From positions 496,001 to 560,000 of the forward strand of contig NZ_BMUG01000005.1 of NCBI RefSeq assembly GCF_014650075.1: a DNA stretch of 64,000 nt, read 5' to 3'. This DNA is from Streptomyces microflavus (GTDB lineage Bacteria; Actinomycetota; Actinomycetes; Streptomycetales; Streptomycetaceae). Shown piece by piece: positions 25,186 through 33,345 of the stretch (the stretch's first letter is position 1; each line of letters opens with the position of its first letter). The position numbers and the translations under genes were made by a program. Below the pieces are notes generated by a model. That model was given only the letters and a program-made list of their open reading frames with translations, was not told the origin of the DNA and made no database searches.

Positions 25186-25677
25186 ATGAATCCGCTGACC
25201 GAGCAAGAGATCCGCACCGCGTTCGTGAACTGCACCAAGGGCGAGGCCAAGCGCCTGAACATCCCCCGCGACCTGGCCGAGCGGCCCTGGGACGACATGG
25301 ACTTCCTGGGCTGGCGTGACCCGCAGGCCCCCGACCGCGCGTACATCGTGGCCGCCTGGGACGGCCGCCCGGTCGGCGTCCAGCTGCGCTCATCGGACGC
25401 CGGTTCCTGGCAGACCCGCCGCAGCATGTGCTCGATGTGTGTGACCGTCCATACCGGAGGCGTCTCCCTGCTGGTGGCCCCCAGGTCCGGGAAGGCCGGC
25501 CAGCAGGGCAACTCCGTCGGCGCCTACATGTGCAGCGACCTCGCCTGCTCGCTCTACGTGCGCGGGAAGAAGGACGCGGGCGTCGGCGCGCGGCTCCATG
25601 AGTCGCTCACCCTGGAGGAGAAGATCCAGCGGACCGTGGCGAATCTCGCCGCGTTCATCGCCAAGGTGACCGAGTGA
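25186..25677 (+). CDS. FBP-domain (FusB-like, EF-G-binding) protein
   Basis: The 163-residue protein matches the FBP treble-clef family. It has an N-terminal helical part and a zinc-binding C-terminal finger with Cys-x-x-Cys in MCSMC (about residue 85) and later CSDLACS. FusB-type proteins bind elongation factor G and free it from fusidic-acid-stalled ribosomes; many actinomycete relatives are unstudied. It is divergent from the TetR-SGNH pair and may share its operator. Confidence 0.85.
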   Translation: MNPLTEQEIRTAFVNCTKGEAKRLNIPRDLAERPWDDMDFLGWRDPQAPDRAYIVAAWDGRPVGVQLRSSDAGSWQTRRSMCSMCVTVHTGGVSLLVAPRSGKAGQQGNSVGAYMCSDLACSLYVRGKKDAGVGARLHESLTLEEKIQRTVANLAAFIAKVTE

Positions 25678-25728
25678 CGTTGCCGCGATCCATCCGTGTG
25701 TATCACCTTCGGGCCTGTCGGCCCGGGG

Positions 25729-26298
25729 TCACCGCAGCTGCTTGAGGGCCGCTTCGACGGCGTCCGTGACGCTGTCCACGGCGCTGCCTGTCGCGTCGCC
25801 GACCCGGCCCGCGGCCGCGTGCGCCTGGTGGGTGACCGCGTCCGAGGCGTGGCCGACGGTGTGGCGGGTGCGGTAGGCGAGCGAGGGCTTGCCGTGGGTG
25901 TCGGCGGCGGCGATGAGCAGTCCGCCGAGCATGGACGCGTTCTTGAGGAACTGGATCCGCTGGGTCGCGCGCTCCTCCGGGTCCTCGATCGTCCAGAAGC
26001 GGTGGGCCGCCAGGGTCGTCGGCACCAGGGTCGCGGCGAGAGCCGCCGAGGCCAGCCGCGGCGCCCGCCCCAGGGCGAGCAGGACGCCGGCGCCGAGCTG
26101 GACCGCGCCGTTGAGGCGTACGAGGCGCTCGGGATCCTCCGGCAGCAGGGAGGTCCGCGGGGCGATCCTCGTGGAGACCGGATCGGTCACGGACTCGGCG
26201 GCGGGGACCAGGCGCGCGGGATCGCGCACCGCGCTGTATCCGCCGCTGACGAACATCGAAGCCAGCAGGGGTCGGGCGACTCTACGCAGAACTGTCAT
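25729..26298 (-). CDS. DoxX-family membrane protein
   Basis: The 189-residue protein has four hydrophobic helices (about residues 5-140) typical of DoxX, with GGYSAVRDP, AVQLGAGVLLALGR and FLKNASMLGGLLIAA. A C-terminal amphipathic tail follows. DoxX proteins are linked to membrane redox balance, but the reaction is unclear. ATG 26298 is preferred; the frame continues upstream only through tandem repeats. Confidence 0.85.
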   Translation of the reverse strand: MTVLRRVARPLLASMFVSGGYSAVRDPARLVPAAESVTDPVSTRIAPRTSLLPEDPERLVRLNGAVQLGAGVLLALGRAPRLASAALAATLVPTTLAAHRFWTIEDPEERATQRIQFLKNASMLGGLLIAAADTHGKPSLAYRTRHTVGHASDAVTHQAHAAAGRVGDATGSAVDSVTDAVEAALKQLR

Positions 26299-26314
26299 GA
26301 CGGTCAGCTGCCCC

Positions 26315-26377
26315 GCCCGCGCGGGGGGCACACGCGCCCATGCGGGGGGTATGCCCGCCCGTGCGGGGAACGTGCGC
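26315..26377. repeat. three 21-bp tandem repeats
   Basis: Three in-phase units start at 26315, 26336 and 26357, each beginning GCCC, then two variable bases, then GCGGGG. They sit 17 bp before the DoxX start. A 21-bp period equals two helical turns, so the repeats could be protein-binding sites. They are too few and too short for a CRISPR array. Confidence 0.75.
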
Positions 26378-26434
26378 GCTTGCGCCAGGCTTCCAGGGTC
26401 GGTCCGGTGGAGCTTTTCGCGGATGACGCCGTTC

Positions 26435-26663
26435 GGTGTCACGTGGTGCCAGCTTTCGCCAGACGTGGCGCCACATGGTGTCGCCCGGTGCCAATCGGTG
26501 CCAGCTAACGCCGCACGGGGCGTGCGAGCGCGCCGGGAGCCCTCGTGGCTCAGGGCTCGCTCCCCACGTTTCCCCAGCTCAACCGGGTCGGCCGAGTCGG
26601 CTCCCCGCCCTGAGCGCCATAAGGCCTTGCGTGTGGCGCCACTGTGGTGCCATCATGGCGTCA
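26435..26663. promoter_or_regulatory. GGYGYCA iteron-like array before the RHH gene
   Basis: GGTGCCA-type heptamers start at 26435, 26445, 26467, 26477, 26487 and 26497, with a decayed copy (TTCGCCA) at 26455, all in one orientation. This gives a spacing of 10 bp with one 12-bp step. Three more start at 26635, 26646 and 26657 (11-bp steps), the last ending on the A of the ATG at 26663. Ribbon-helix-helix proteins bind such phased direct repeats. The rest of the 364-bp gap from 26299 holds the 21-bp repeats and no gene. Confidence 0.7.
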
Positions 26664-27196
26664 TGGACCTCACCCCCTACGTTGACTCCCTCCGCCGCGA
26701 GCTCGCGGTGGCCGCCGAAGCCGGCGGCGACGAAGCCCGTGCGCTGGCGGACAGGCTCACCGCTCCTCTGGAGTCCGCGACCCGGCTGACCATGCTGCAT
26801 GTCCTCTCCGCCGCGATGGACGAGGTGACGCGCGAGCTCGCCCCCGGTTCCGTCGATGTACGGCTGCGCGGACTGGACCCCGACTTCGTGGTGACCCTGC
26901 CGCATGCCGGGGACGGCGTACCCGCGGAACCGGCCGGAGTCGCCGGGCCCGCCGAGCCCGCCGAGCCCTCCAGGGGGCCGGCCGACGGTGACGAAGGCGG
27001 CACCGCCCGGGTCAATCTGCGTCTGCCGGCGCACCTCAAGGCGCGCGCCGAGGAGGCCGCGGCCGGTGAGGGGCTGTCGGTCAACGCCTGGCTGGTGCGG
27101 GCGGTGTCGGCTGCGGTGGACGGCGGCGGCGCCCGGCCCCGTACGGCGGAGAAGGCCCGGGCCGTCGGGCAGAGCTTCACCGGCTGGGTGCGCTAG
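26663..27196 (+). CDS. ribbon-helix-helix (HicB-like) DNA-binding protein
   Basis: The 177-residue protein has a helical N-terminal domain (1-80), an Ala/Glu/Pro-rich linker, and a C-terminal ribbon-helix-helix at about 115-153 (ARVNLRLPAHLKARAEEAA, then LSVNAWLVRAVSAAV). Such proteins are often labelled HicB-like antitoxins, but no toxin gene is adjacent and the RHH is C-terminal. Three GGYGYCA heptamers abut its start, which suggests autoregulation. The DUF4097 gene follows 83 bp downstream, an arrangement common in Streptomyces. Confidence 0.82.
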   Translation: MDLTPYVDSLRRELAVAAEAGGDEARALADRLTAPLESATRLTMLHVLSAAMDEVTRELAPGSVDVRLRGLDPDFVVTLPHAGDGVPAEPAGVAGPAEPAEPSRGPADGDEGGTARVNLRLPAHLKARAEEAAAGEGLSVNAWLVRAVSAAVDGGGARPRTAEKARAVGQSFTGWVR

Positions 27197-27278
27197 CCGC
27201 GCCCTGCCCCGTACCACTTCACCCACATCACGTCCCACCAGCGGGGACGTCCCCAAGACCCACGAGGACGGGACAGCC

Positions 27279-28121
27279 ATGCCTTCTTTCGACACTCCTG
27301 AGCCGATCTCGGTCACCGCGCATGTGGAGGCCGGTTCCGTTCAGTTCACCGCGGGCGAGGGTCCCAGCACCGTCGTGGACGTGCGGCCCCGGGACCCCGA
27401 GCGGGACCAGGACGTGCGGACGGCCGGTCAGACCGGGGTCACGTACGCGGGCGGCGTACTCGCCGTCAGGACGCCCAAGCCCGGCCTGCTCGGCCGCACC
27501 GGCACCGTCGACGTGACGGTCGAACTGCCCGCGGGCTCGCGCATCGAGGTGACCGGCGCCTGGGTCCAGGTGCTCGGCGAGGGCCGGCTCGGCGAGGTCC
27601 GTGTGAAGACCTCGTCCGGCGATGTCCGTCTCGACACGACCGGCCCGCTGAAGCTGACCGCGTCGCACGGCTCGATCACCGTGGACCGGGCCGAGGGCGC
27701 GGCCGAGATCACCACCAGCTCCGGGAGCCTGCGCGTCGGCTTCGTCGAGGGCCCCGCCGTCCTGAAGAACTCGCACGGCACCACCACGGTCGGCGTCGCA
27801 CTGGGTGACTTGCGGGTGAGCGGGGCCAACGGCGACATCGACATCACACGCTCCGAGGGATCGGTCACCGCCACCACCGCCCACGGCACCCTGCGCGTCG
27901 CCGAAGTGGCCCGTGGAACCGTCCAGTTGGAGACCTCCTACGGAGCCATCGAGGTCGGCGTCCGCGAGGGCACCGCCGCCTGGCTCGACGTCAGCTCCGG
28001 CTCCGGCCAGGTGCGCAACACGCTCACCTCGTCCAAGGCCCCGGAGGAGAGCGAGGACAACGTCAGGATCCGCGCCCGCACCCGGTTCGGCAACATCGAC
28101 ATCCGCCGCGCCCGACCCTGA
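27279..28121 (+). CDS. DUF4097 beta-helix protein
   Basis: The 280-residue protein is composed of repeating short beta strands with periodic Gly-Asp and Ser-Gly turns (VKTSSGDVRL, TASHGSITVDR, TTSSGSLRV), the DUF4097 putative-adhesin fold. There is no signal peptide, so it is presumably cytoplasmic. A strong hairpin follows before the ABC transporter genes, so the genes may not be in one transcript. Function is unknown. Confidence 0.85.
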   Translation: MPSFDTPEPISVTAHVEAGSVQFTAGEGPSTVVDVRPRDPERDQDVRTAGQTGVTYAGGVLAVRTPKPGLLGRTGTVDVTVELPAGSRIEVTGAWVQVLGEGRLGEVRVKTSSGDVRLDTTGPLKLTASHGSITVDRAEGAAEITTSSGSLRVGFVEGPAVLKNSHGTTTVGVALGDLRVSGANGDIDITRSEGSVTATTAHGTLRVAEVARGTVQLETSYGAIEVGVREGTAAWLDVSSGSGQVRNTLTSSKAPEESEDNVRIRARTRFGNIDIRRARP

Positions 28122-28124
28122 CCC

Positions 28125-28158
28125 GGCGGGAGCCGCCCCAGGCGTACCGGCTCCCGCC
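28125..28158 (+). terminator. terminator after DUF4097
   Basis: An 11-bp perfect stem (28125-28135 with 28148-28158) with a 12-nt loop lies in the gap before the ABC ATPase gene. Confidence 0.7.
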
Positions 28159-28222
28159 ACTCACCCGCTACCGACTCCGTCCGAACTCGTCCGCATCCGT
28201 CCGCACTCCTCAGGGGGGACTC

Positions 28223-29221
28223 ATGCCCACTTCTGTCATGCCCACATCCATTCGAGGCGGCGGTCAGCTGCCGCCGGCCGCGGTCTCCGCCGTCGGTCTG
28301 CGCAAGGCGTACGGTGACCACACCGTCCTCGACGGCATCGATCTGCACATCCCGGCCGGATCGGTGTTCGCCCTGCTCGGGCCGAACGGCGCCGGCAAGA
28401 CCACCGCCGTCAAGATCCTCTCCACGCTCATCACCGCCGACGGCGGCCAGGCCCAGGTCGCGGGCCACTCCATCGCCACCTCCCCGGACAGCGTGCGTGC
28501 CGCGATCGGCGTCACCGGGCAGTTCTCCGCCGTCGACGGGCTGATCACCGGCGAGGAGAACATGCTCCTCATGGCGGACCTGCACCACCTGCCCAGACGC
28601 GAAGGGCGCCGGGTCGCCGCGGAACTCCTGGAACGCTTCGGCCTCACCGACGCCGCGAGGAAGCCCGCCCAGAGCTACTCCGGCGGTATGAAGCGCCGCC
28701 TCGACATCGCCATGACCCTCGTCGGCGGTCCCAGGATCATCTTCCTCGACGAGCCGACCACCGGCCTCGACCCGCGCTCCCGGCACACCATGTGGCAGAT
28801 CATCCGCGAGCTCGTCGCGGTGGGCGTCACCGTCTTCCTCACCACCCAGTACCTGGAGGAGGCCGACCAGCTCGCCGACCGCATCGCGGTGCTCGACGGC
28901 GGCAGGATCGCCGCCGAAGGCACCGCGGAGGAGCTCAAGCGGCTCATCCCCGGCGGCCACGTCCGGCTGCGCTTCTCCGACCCGGCCGCCTACCGGAGCG
29001 CCGCCGCCGCGCTCCGCGGCACCACCCGGGACGAGGAGGCGCTCGCCCTGCGGATCCCCAGCGACGGCAGCCAGCACGAGCTGTACGCCATCCTCGGCCG
29101 GCTGGACTCCGCCGGCGTCGAGGCGGACGAACTGACCGTGCACACCCCCGACCTCGACGACGTGTTCTTCGCCCTGACCGGCGCCACCGTCCCCGACCAG
29201 CCCAAGGAGACCGCCCGATGA
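28223..29221 (+). CDS. DrrA-type ABC transporter ATPase
   Basis: The 332-residue protein has Walker A GPNGAGKTT (about residue 54), the signature SYSGGMKRR, Walker B IIFLDEPTTGLDPRS and the switch His-like Gln in TTQYLEEA. The C-terminal extension is typical of daunorubicin-resistance (DrrA) subfamily ATPases, which energise drug or lipid export. GGGGGGA precedes the ATG. It overlaps the permease start by four bases. Confidence 0.93.
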   Translation: MPTSVMPTSIRGGGQLPPAAVSAVGLRKAYGDHTVLDGIDLHIPAGSVFALLGPNGAGKTTAVKILSTLITADGGQAQVAGHSIATSPDSVRAAIGVTGQFSAVDGLITGEENMLLMADLHHLPRREGRRVAAELLERFGLTDAARKPAQSYSGGMKRRLDIAMTLVGGPRIIFLDEPTTGLDPRSRHTMWQIIRELVAVGVTVFLTTQYLEEADQLADRIAVLDGGRIAAEGTAEELKRLIPGGHVRLRFSDPAAYRSAAAALRGTTRDEEALALRIPSDGSQHELYAILGRLDSAGVEADELTVHTPDLDDVFFALTGATVPDQPKETAR

Positions 29222-30009
29222 GCTCCCTCTCCCTCGCCGTGCGCGACTCGTCCACGATGCTGCGACGCAACCTCCTGCACGCGCGGCGCTATCCGTCCCT
29301 CACCCTGAACCTGCTGCTCACGCCGATCGTGCTGCTCCTGCTCTTCGTCTACATCTTCGGCGACGCGATGAGCTCGGTCATCGGCGGCGGGGGCCCGGAC
29401 CGCTCCGCGTACATCGCCTACGTCGTCCCGGGCCTGCTGCTGATGACGATCGGCAGCACCGTGGTCGGAACCGCCGTGTCCGTCTCCAACGACATGACCG
29501 AGGGCATCATCGCCCGCTTCCGTACGATGGCGATCCACCGCCCTTCGGTCCTCGTCGGGCACGTCGTCGGCAGCGTGCTCCAGTCGGTCATGAGCGTGGT
29601 CCTCGTCGGTGTCGTCGCCGTGGCCATCGGTTTCCGGTCCACGGACGCGACCGCCCTGGAGTGGCTGGCGGCCTTCGGACTCCTCGTGCTCTTCGCCACG
29701 GCGCTCACCTGGATCGCCGTCGGCATGGGCCTGGTCAGCCCGAACGCCGAGGCCGCGAGCAACAACGCGACGCCGCTGATCCTGCTGCCGCTCCTCTCCA
29801 GCGCCTTCACCCCGGTCGACTCCATGCCCGGCTGGTTCCGGCCGATCGCCGAGTACCAGCCGTTCACGCCCGCCATCGAGACCCTGCGGGGCCTGCTGCT
29901 CGGGACCGAGATCGGTCACTCCGGGTGGCTCGCCGTCGCCTGGTGCGTGGGGCTCGCGGTGGTCGGCTACCTCTGGTCGACCGCGAAGTTCGGCCGCGAA
30001 GCGAAGTGA
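29218..30009 (+). CDS. DrrB-type ABC-2 permease
   Basis: The 263-residue protein has six predicted helices and the ABC-2 signature with ADAMSSV-like loop, EGIIARFRTMAIHRPSVLVG and a C-terminal PFTPAIETLRGLL block. It forms the membrane half of the exporter with the coupled ATPase. The exported substrate is unknown. A hairpin with one bulge (30031-30067) follows. Confidence 0.92.
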   Translation: MSSLSLAVRDSSTMLRRNLLHARRYPSLTLNLLLTPIVLLLLFVYIFGDAMSSVIGGGGPDRSAYIAYVVPGLLLMTIGSTVVGTAVSVSNDMTEGIIARFRTMAIHRPSVLVGHVVGSVLQSVMSVVLVGVVAVAIGFRSTDATALEWLAAFGLLVLFATALTWIAVGMGLVSPNAEAASNNATPLILLPLLSSAFTPVDSMPGWFRPIAEYQPFTPAIETLRGLLLGTEIGHSGWLAVAWCVGLAVVGYLWSTAKFGREAK

Positions 30010-30030
30010 CCGCCACGGCGGCGCGGGTCG

Positions 30031-30067
30031 CGGGAACCGCCCTCCCTCAGGAGCGGGTGGCGGTCCC
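30031..30067 (+). terminator. probable terminator after the ABC pair
   Basis: CGGGAACCGCC (30031-30041) pairs with GGCGGTCCCG (30059-30068) apart from one bulged A. Nothing else is evident in the 324-bp gap before the response regulator gene. Confidence 0.5.
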
Positions 30068-30333
30068 GCACCCCGCGTCGCCCTTCCGCAACGGGCCGCG
30101 CCGCGGCCCCTGTTGCCATAACACGCCGCCACAGCCAGGGAGTTCTCGAACCGGCCGGCGTCCCGTCCCACCGGCACCGGCTCCGGCCCGCTCGCACTCC
30201 CGGCGCCGACACGGGCGGGCCACGCGGGGTAACCTCCTTCCTCGGCCTCTTACGAAACGCAGGTGAGGACGGTCGCACCGGAAGCCGGGGCCCTCCACGA
30301 CTTCCCACTCCCCACGACCCCGGAGACACCGCC

Positions 30334-31017
30334 ATGCCACGCGTCCTCCTCGTCGAAGACGACCCCTCCGTACGCGAGGGCGTCGAGCTCGGGCTGCGGC
30401 GCTGCGGGCACGACGTCCTCGCCGCCGCGACCGGTGAAGCCGGTCTGGAGGCACTGTGTGCGTTCCGCCCCGACCTCCTGCTGCTCGACCTGATGCTGCC
30501 CGCCATGGACGGCGTCCAGGTGTGCTGCCGGGTACGCGAGAACAGCCAGCTGCCGATCATCATGCTGACCGCGCTCGGCGACGACGTGGACATCGTCGTC
30601 GGCCTCGACGCCGGCGCGGACGACTACATCGTCAAACCCGCCCGTACCGAGGTCATCGAGGCCCGCATACGTGCCGTGCTGCGCGGCATCGAAGCCCCGA
30701 ACGACGCGAGGCCCGCCGTCGAGCACCACGGTGGACTCGACATCGACCGTGCCGGCCACACCGTCAGCAGGTCGGGCGACCCGGTCGCCCTCGCCCCCTC
30801 CGAACTGAAGCTGTTGCTGCACCTGTCCGCCGCGCCGGAACAGGTCTTCAGCCGGCAGCGGCTCCTGGCCGATGTCTGGGACCACAGCTACTACAGTGAC
30901 GTCCGCCTGGTGGACGCCTGCGTGCGGCGGCTGCGCATCAAGATCGAGGACCCGTCCCGCAGCCCTCGGTACATCCAGACCGTCCGCGGCCTCGGCTACC
31001 GCTTCGGCCCGCTGTGA
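30334..31017 (+). CDS. OmpR-family response regulator
   Basis: The 227-residue protein has a receiver domain with Glu8-Asp9-Asp10, phospho-acceptor Asp52, Thr79 and Lys102, and a winged-helix effector domain (about 130-225) ending in YIQTVRGLGYRFGPL. It is the transcription factor of a two-component system. It shares a GTGA overlap with the downstream kinase gene. The target genes are unknown; the kinase and lipoprotein are likely included. Confidence 0.93.
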   Translation: MPRVLLVEDDPSVREGVELGLRRCGHDVLAAATGEAGLEALCAFRPDLLLLDLMLPAMDGVQVCCRVRENSQLPIIMLTALGDDVDIVVGLDAGADDYIVKPARTEVIEARIRAVLRGIEAPNDARPAVEHHGGLDIDRAGHTVSRSGDPVALAPSELKLLLHLSAAPEQVFSRQRLLADVWDHSYYSDVRLVDACVRRLRIKIEDPSRSPRYIQTVRGLGYRFGPL

Positions 31018-32537
31018 GGATGCCGACAGCGGCCTCGGCGTTCGGTCTGCGCACCCGCCTGGTGCTCGCGTTCCTGCTGGTGGCCGCGGTCAGCGCCGTC
31101 ACGACCGCCGCGCTGACCTATCGGGAGGCACGCAGCGCGGTCCTCGTACGCGCGCAGGACACCGCCGTCGCCTCCTTCCGCGAGGAGGCCGAACGGTTCG
31201 TCCCCAGCCTGCCCCTGGACCCCGAATCCCTCCGGTGGAACCTCTACGACATCGCGGCGCGCGCCAAACCCCACCCATGGATCGTCTTCGCCGAGTACGG
31301 CTCGCTGCGCGCCTCCTCGGGCGACCGGCCCGTCTCCGGCGTACTCACCGCGGAGCTGCGCCGCACCGCGCACACCTCGCCGCACGGCACCTTCGAGCGG
31401 GTCGTCAAGGACGGGAAGGCGTATCTGACCATCGGGATGCCCGTGATGACCCGGGTCGTCGCCGGCGGCCGCGCGGTACCCAGCGGCCTGGTCCTCTTCG
31501 CCGTGATGCCCATGACGAACGAGGAGGTGGACATCGACGCCCTGGTGACCGCCGCCCGCGACGGCGCACTGCCCGGACTCGCCGTCGCCCTGGTGCCCGC
31601 ACTGCTCGCGGCCCGCAGCGTCCTGCGCCCCGTCCGTGAACTGCGGCGTGCCGCGCACTCCATGGGCGGCGGGCAGCTCGACACCCGGATCGCCGTACGC
31701 GGCCGCGACGAAATGGCCGCCCTGGCCAGCACGTTCAACGAGTCGGCGGCCCGCCTCGAACACTCCGTACAGGAGCTGCAGGACGCCGGGACGCGGGCAC
31801 GCCGCTTCGCCTCGGACGTCTCGCACGAGTTGCGCACCCCGCTCGCCGGCATGCTCGCCGTCACGGACGTCCTGGACGAGGACGCCGGGACCCTCGACCC
31901 GGACACCGCACGGGCGGTGCGCCTGATCAGCGCCGAGACCGGCAAACTCGCCATGCTGGTGGAGGACCTGATGGAGATATCCCGCTTCGACGCCCGGGCG
32001 GTGTCTCTCGTCACCGACGAGGTCGACGCGGCCGAGGCCGTGCGCAGCACCCTCTCCGGCAGACAGTGGCTCGACCGGATCCGTACGGAGCTGCCCGAGG
32101 GCTTCCGTATCCGCCTCGACCCGCGCCGCTTCGACGTCATCGTGGCCAACCTGGTCGGCAACGCCCTGCGGCACGGTGCCGAACCGGTCACCGTACGGCT
32201 GTCGAAACGCGGCGGTGCGCTGATCGTCGAGGTGCACGACAACGGCCCCGGGATCGCACCGGACGCGCTGCCGCACATCTTCGACCGCTTCTACAAGGCG
32301 GACGCCGCACGTGCCCGCTCGTCGGGCAGCGGCCTCGGGCTCGCGATCACCGAGGAGAACGTACGGCTGCACGGCGGCACGATCCACGCGCGGAACGCCC
32401 CCGGAGGCGGCGCGCTGTTCACGGTGGAGCTGCCCTTCGAAGGGCCCGCGTCGGCGTCCGGCGCGCCGGACGGCCCGTTGCCCGCGCAAGCCTCGGAACC
32501 GCCGGACAGCCGCGACGGAAATGGGGCCACGGCATGA
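31014..32537 (+). CDS. sensor histidine kinase
   Basis: The 507-residue kinase has a membrane helix at about 12-35, an extracytoplasmic sensor region (35-180), a second helix at 185-205, HAMP (200-255), and a DHp domain with His271 in SDVSHELRTPL. The ATPase domain carries NLVGNALRHG, DNGPGI and SGLGLAI. The organisation with a downstream lipoprotein recalls CseBC-like cell-envelope stress systems. Its Pro/Ala-rich C-terminal tail is unusual. Confidence 0.92.
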   Translation: MRMPTAASAFGLRTRLVLAFLLVAAVSAVTTAALTYREARSAVLVRAQDTAVASFREEAERFVPSLPLDPESLRWNLYDIAARAKPHPWIVFAEYGSLRASSGDRPVSGVLTAELRRTAHTSPHGTFERVVKDGKAYLTIGMPVMTRVVAGGRAVPSGLVLFAVMPMTNEEVDIDALVTAARDGALPGLAVALVPALLAARSVLRPVRELRRAAHSMGGGQLDTRIAVRGRDEMAALASTFNESAARLEHSVQELQDAGTRARRFASDVSHELRTPLAGMLAVTDVLDEDAGTLDPDTARAVRLISAETGKLAMLVEDLMEISRFDARAVSLVTDEVDAAEAVRSTLSGRQWLDRIRTELPEGFRIRLDPRRFDVIVANLVGNALRHGAEPVTVRLSKRGGALIVEVHDNGPGIAPDALPHIFDRFYKADAARARSSGSGLGLAITEENVRLHGGTIHARNAPGGGALFTVELPFEGPASASGAPDGPLPAQASEPPDSRDGNGATA

Positions 32538-33184
32538 GGGAGCTGACGTTCCGTCCCCGCAGGACGGCCCGGCTCGCCGCGCTGCTGGCGCTCGCCGGAG
32601 CCCCGCTCACCGGCTGCGGTATCCAGGAGACAGCCGTGGTCGAGGCCGGCCGCCCGGTCGTCGCCGATCTGCTTCCGCCGCGTGAGGGACGTGTGCTGCT
32701 CTTCTTCATCTCCCCGGATGGCGAACTGCTGCCTGTGCCACGGATCGTTGAACGACCGTGGCTCAGCGGCACCGCCGGACCTGACGGCTCGTCCGCCGGC
32801 TCCGACGTGGTGCGCGGAGAGGACGGACGCGGCGGTACGCCCCTGACGGGGGAGGAGATGAGCGAGCCCCTGCCACCCCTCGCGGCCGTCACCGCTCTGC
32901 TCGCCGGGCCGGACAAGGCCGAACGGCGGGCCGGGTTCCGTAACGCCCCCTCGCTGCCCCGTACGGCATCCGCCGACCGGATCGTGACGGGTGGCCCCAC
33001 CGTCGAGGTGAACCTCAAGCTGAGGGTGACACGGCTGACCGCGCGCGCCCGCGACCAGCTCGTCTGCACGGCCGCGTACGCGGCACATGCGCAGGGGGCC
33101 GTGTCCGTGAGCCTGGTGGGGCAGGACGGACGTCTCGCCCCGGCGGAGTGCCCCGTTCGAGCGGTCCGGGTGCCGGCCCGCTGA
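32534..33184 (+). CDS. lipoprotein of the two-component operon
   Basis: The 216-residue protein has a lipoprotein signal with lipobox LTGC (Cys28) after a Leu/Ala-rich core. The mature part contains GRVLLFFISPDGELLPVPR and a C-terminal LTARARDQLVCTAAYAA block seen in GerMN-like Streptomyces lipoproteins. It may modulate the kinase at the membrane surface. It starts in ATGA overlap with the kinase gene and is followed by tandem hairpins. Confidence 0.85.
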   Translation: MRELTFRPRRTARLAALLALAGAPLTGCGIQETAVVEAGRPVVADLLPPREGRVLLFFISPDGELLPVPRIVERPWLSGTAGPDGSSAGSDVVRGEDGRGGTPLTGEEMSEPLPPLAAVTALLAGPDKAERRAGFRNAPSLPRTASADRIVTGGPTVEVNLKLRVTRLTARARDQLVCTAAYAAHAQGAVSVSLVGQDGRLAPAECPVRAVRVPAR

Positions 33185-33270
33185 GCCGTTGTCCGGATGC
33201 CGGCCCGCCGAGCCGTGGCGGAGGGCGCGCGCACGGCCGAGCGGCGGCCGGGGAGACCGGCCGCCGCCAC

Positions 33271-33300
33271 GGCCCGCCGGAACGTCCGTTCCGGCGGGCC
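33271..33300 (+). terminator. terminator of the two-component operon
   Basis: A 13-bp perfect stem (33271-33283 with 33288-33300) with a GTCC loop follows the lipoprotein gene. A second GC hairpin (GGCGGCCGG with CCGGCCGCC) lies just before it. Confidence 0.85.
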
Positions 33301-33314
33301 GCTCTCCTTGAACT

Positions 33315-33341
33315 CACCCGGGCGGGAGACCCGCCCGGGTG
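33315..33341 (-). terminator. terminator of the subtilase gene
   Basis: A 12-bp perfect stem with an AGA loop lies just beyond the subtilase stop codon on the convergent strand. Confidence 0.8.
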
Positions 33342-33345
33342 AGCC

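Noticed and set aside
26315-26663. CRISPR-like array
   Set aside because: Repeats are 7 or 21 bp with no unique spacers of typical length and no cas genes nearby.
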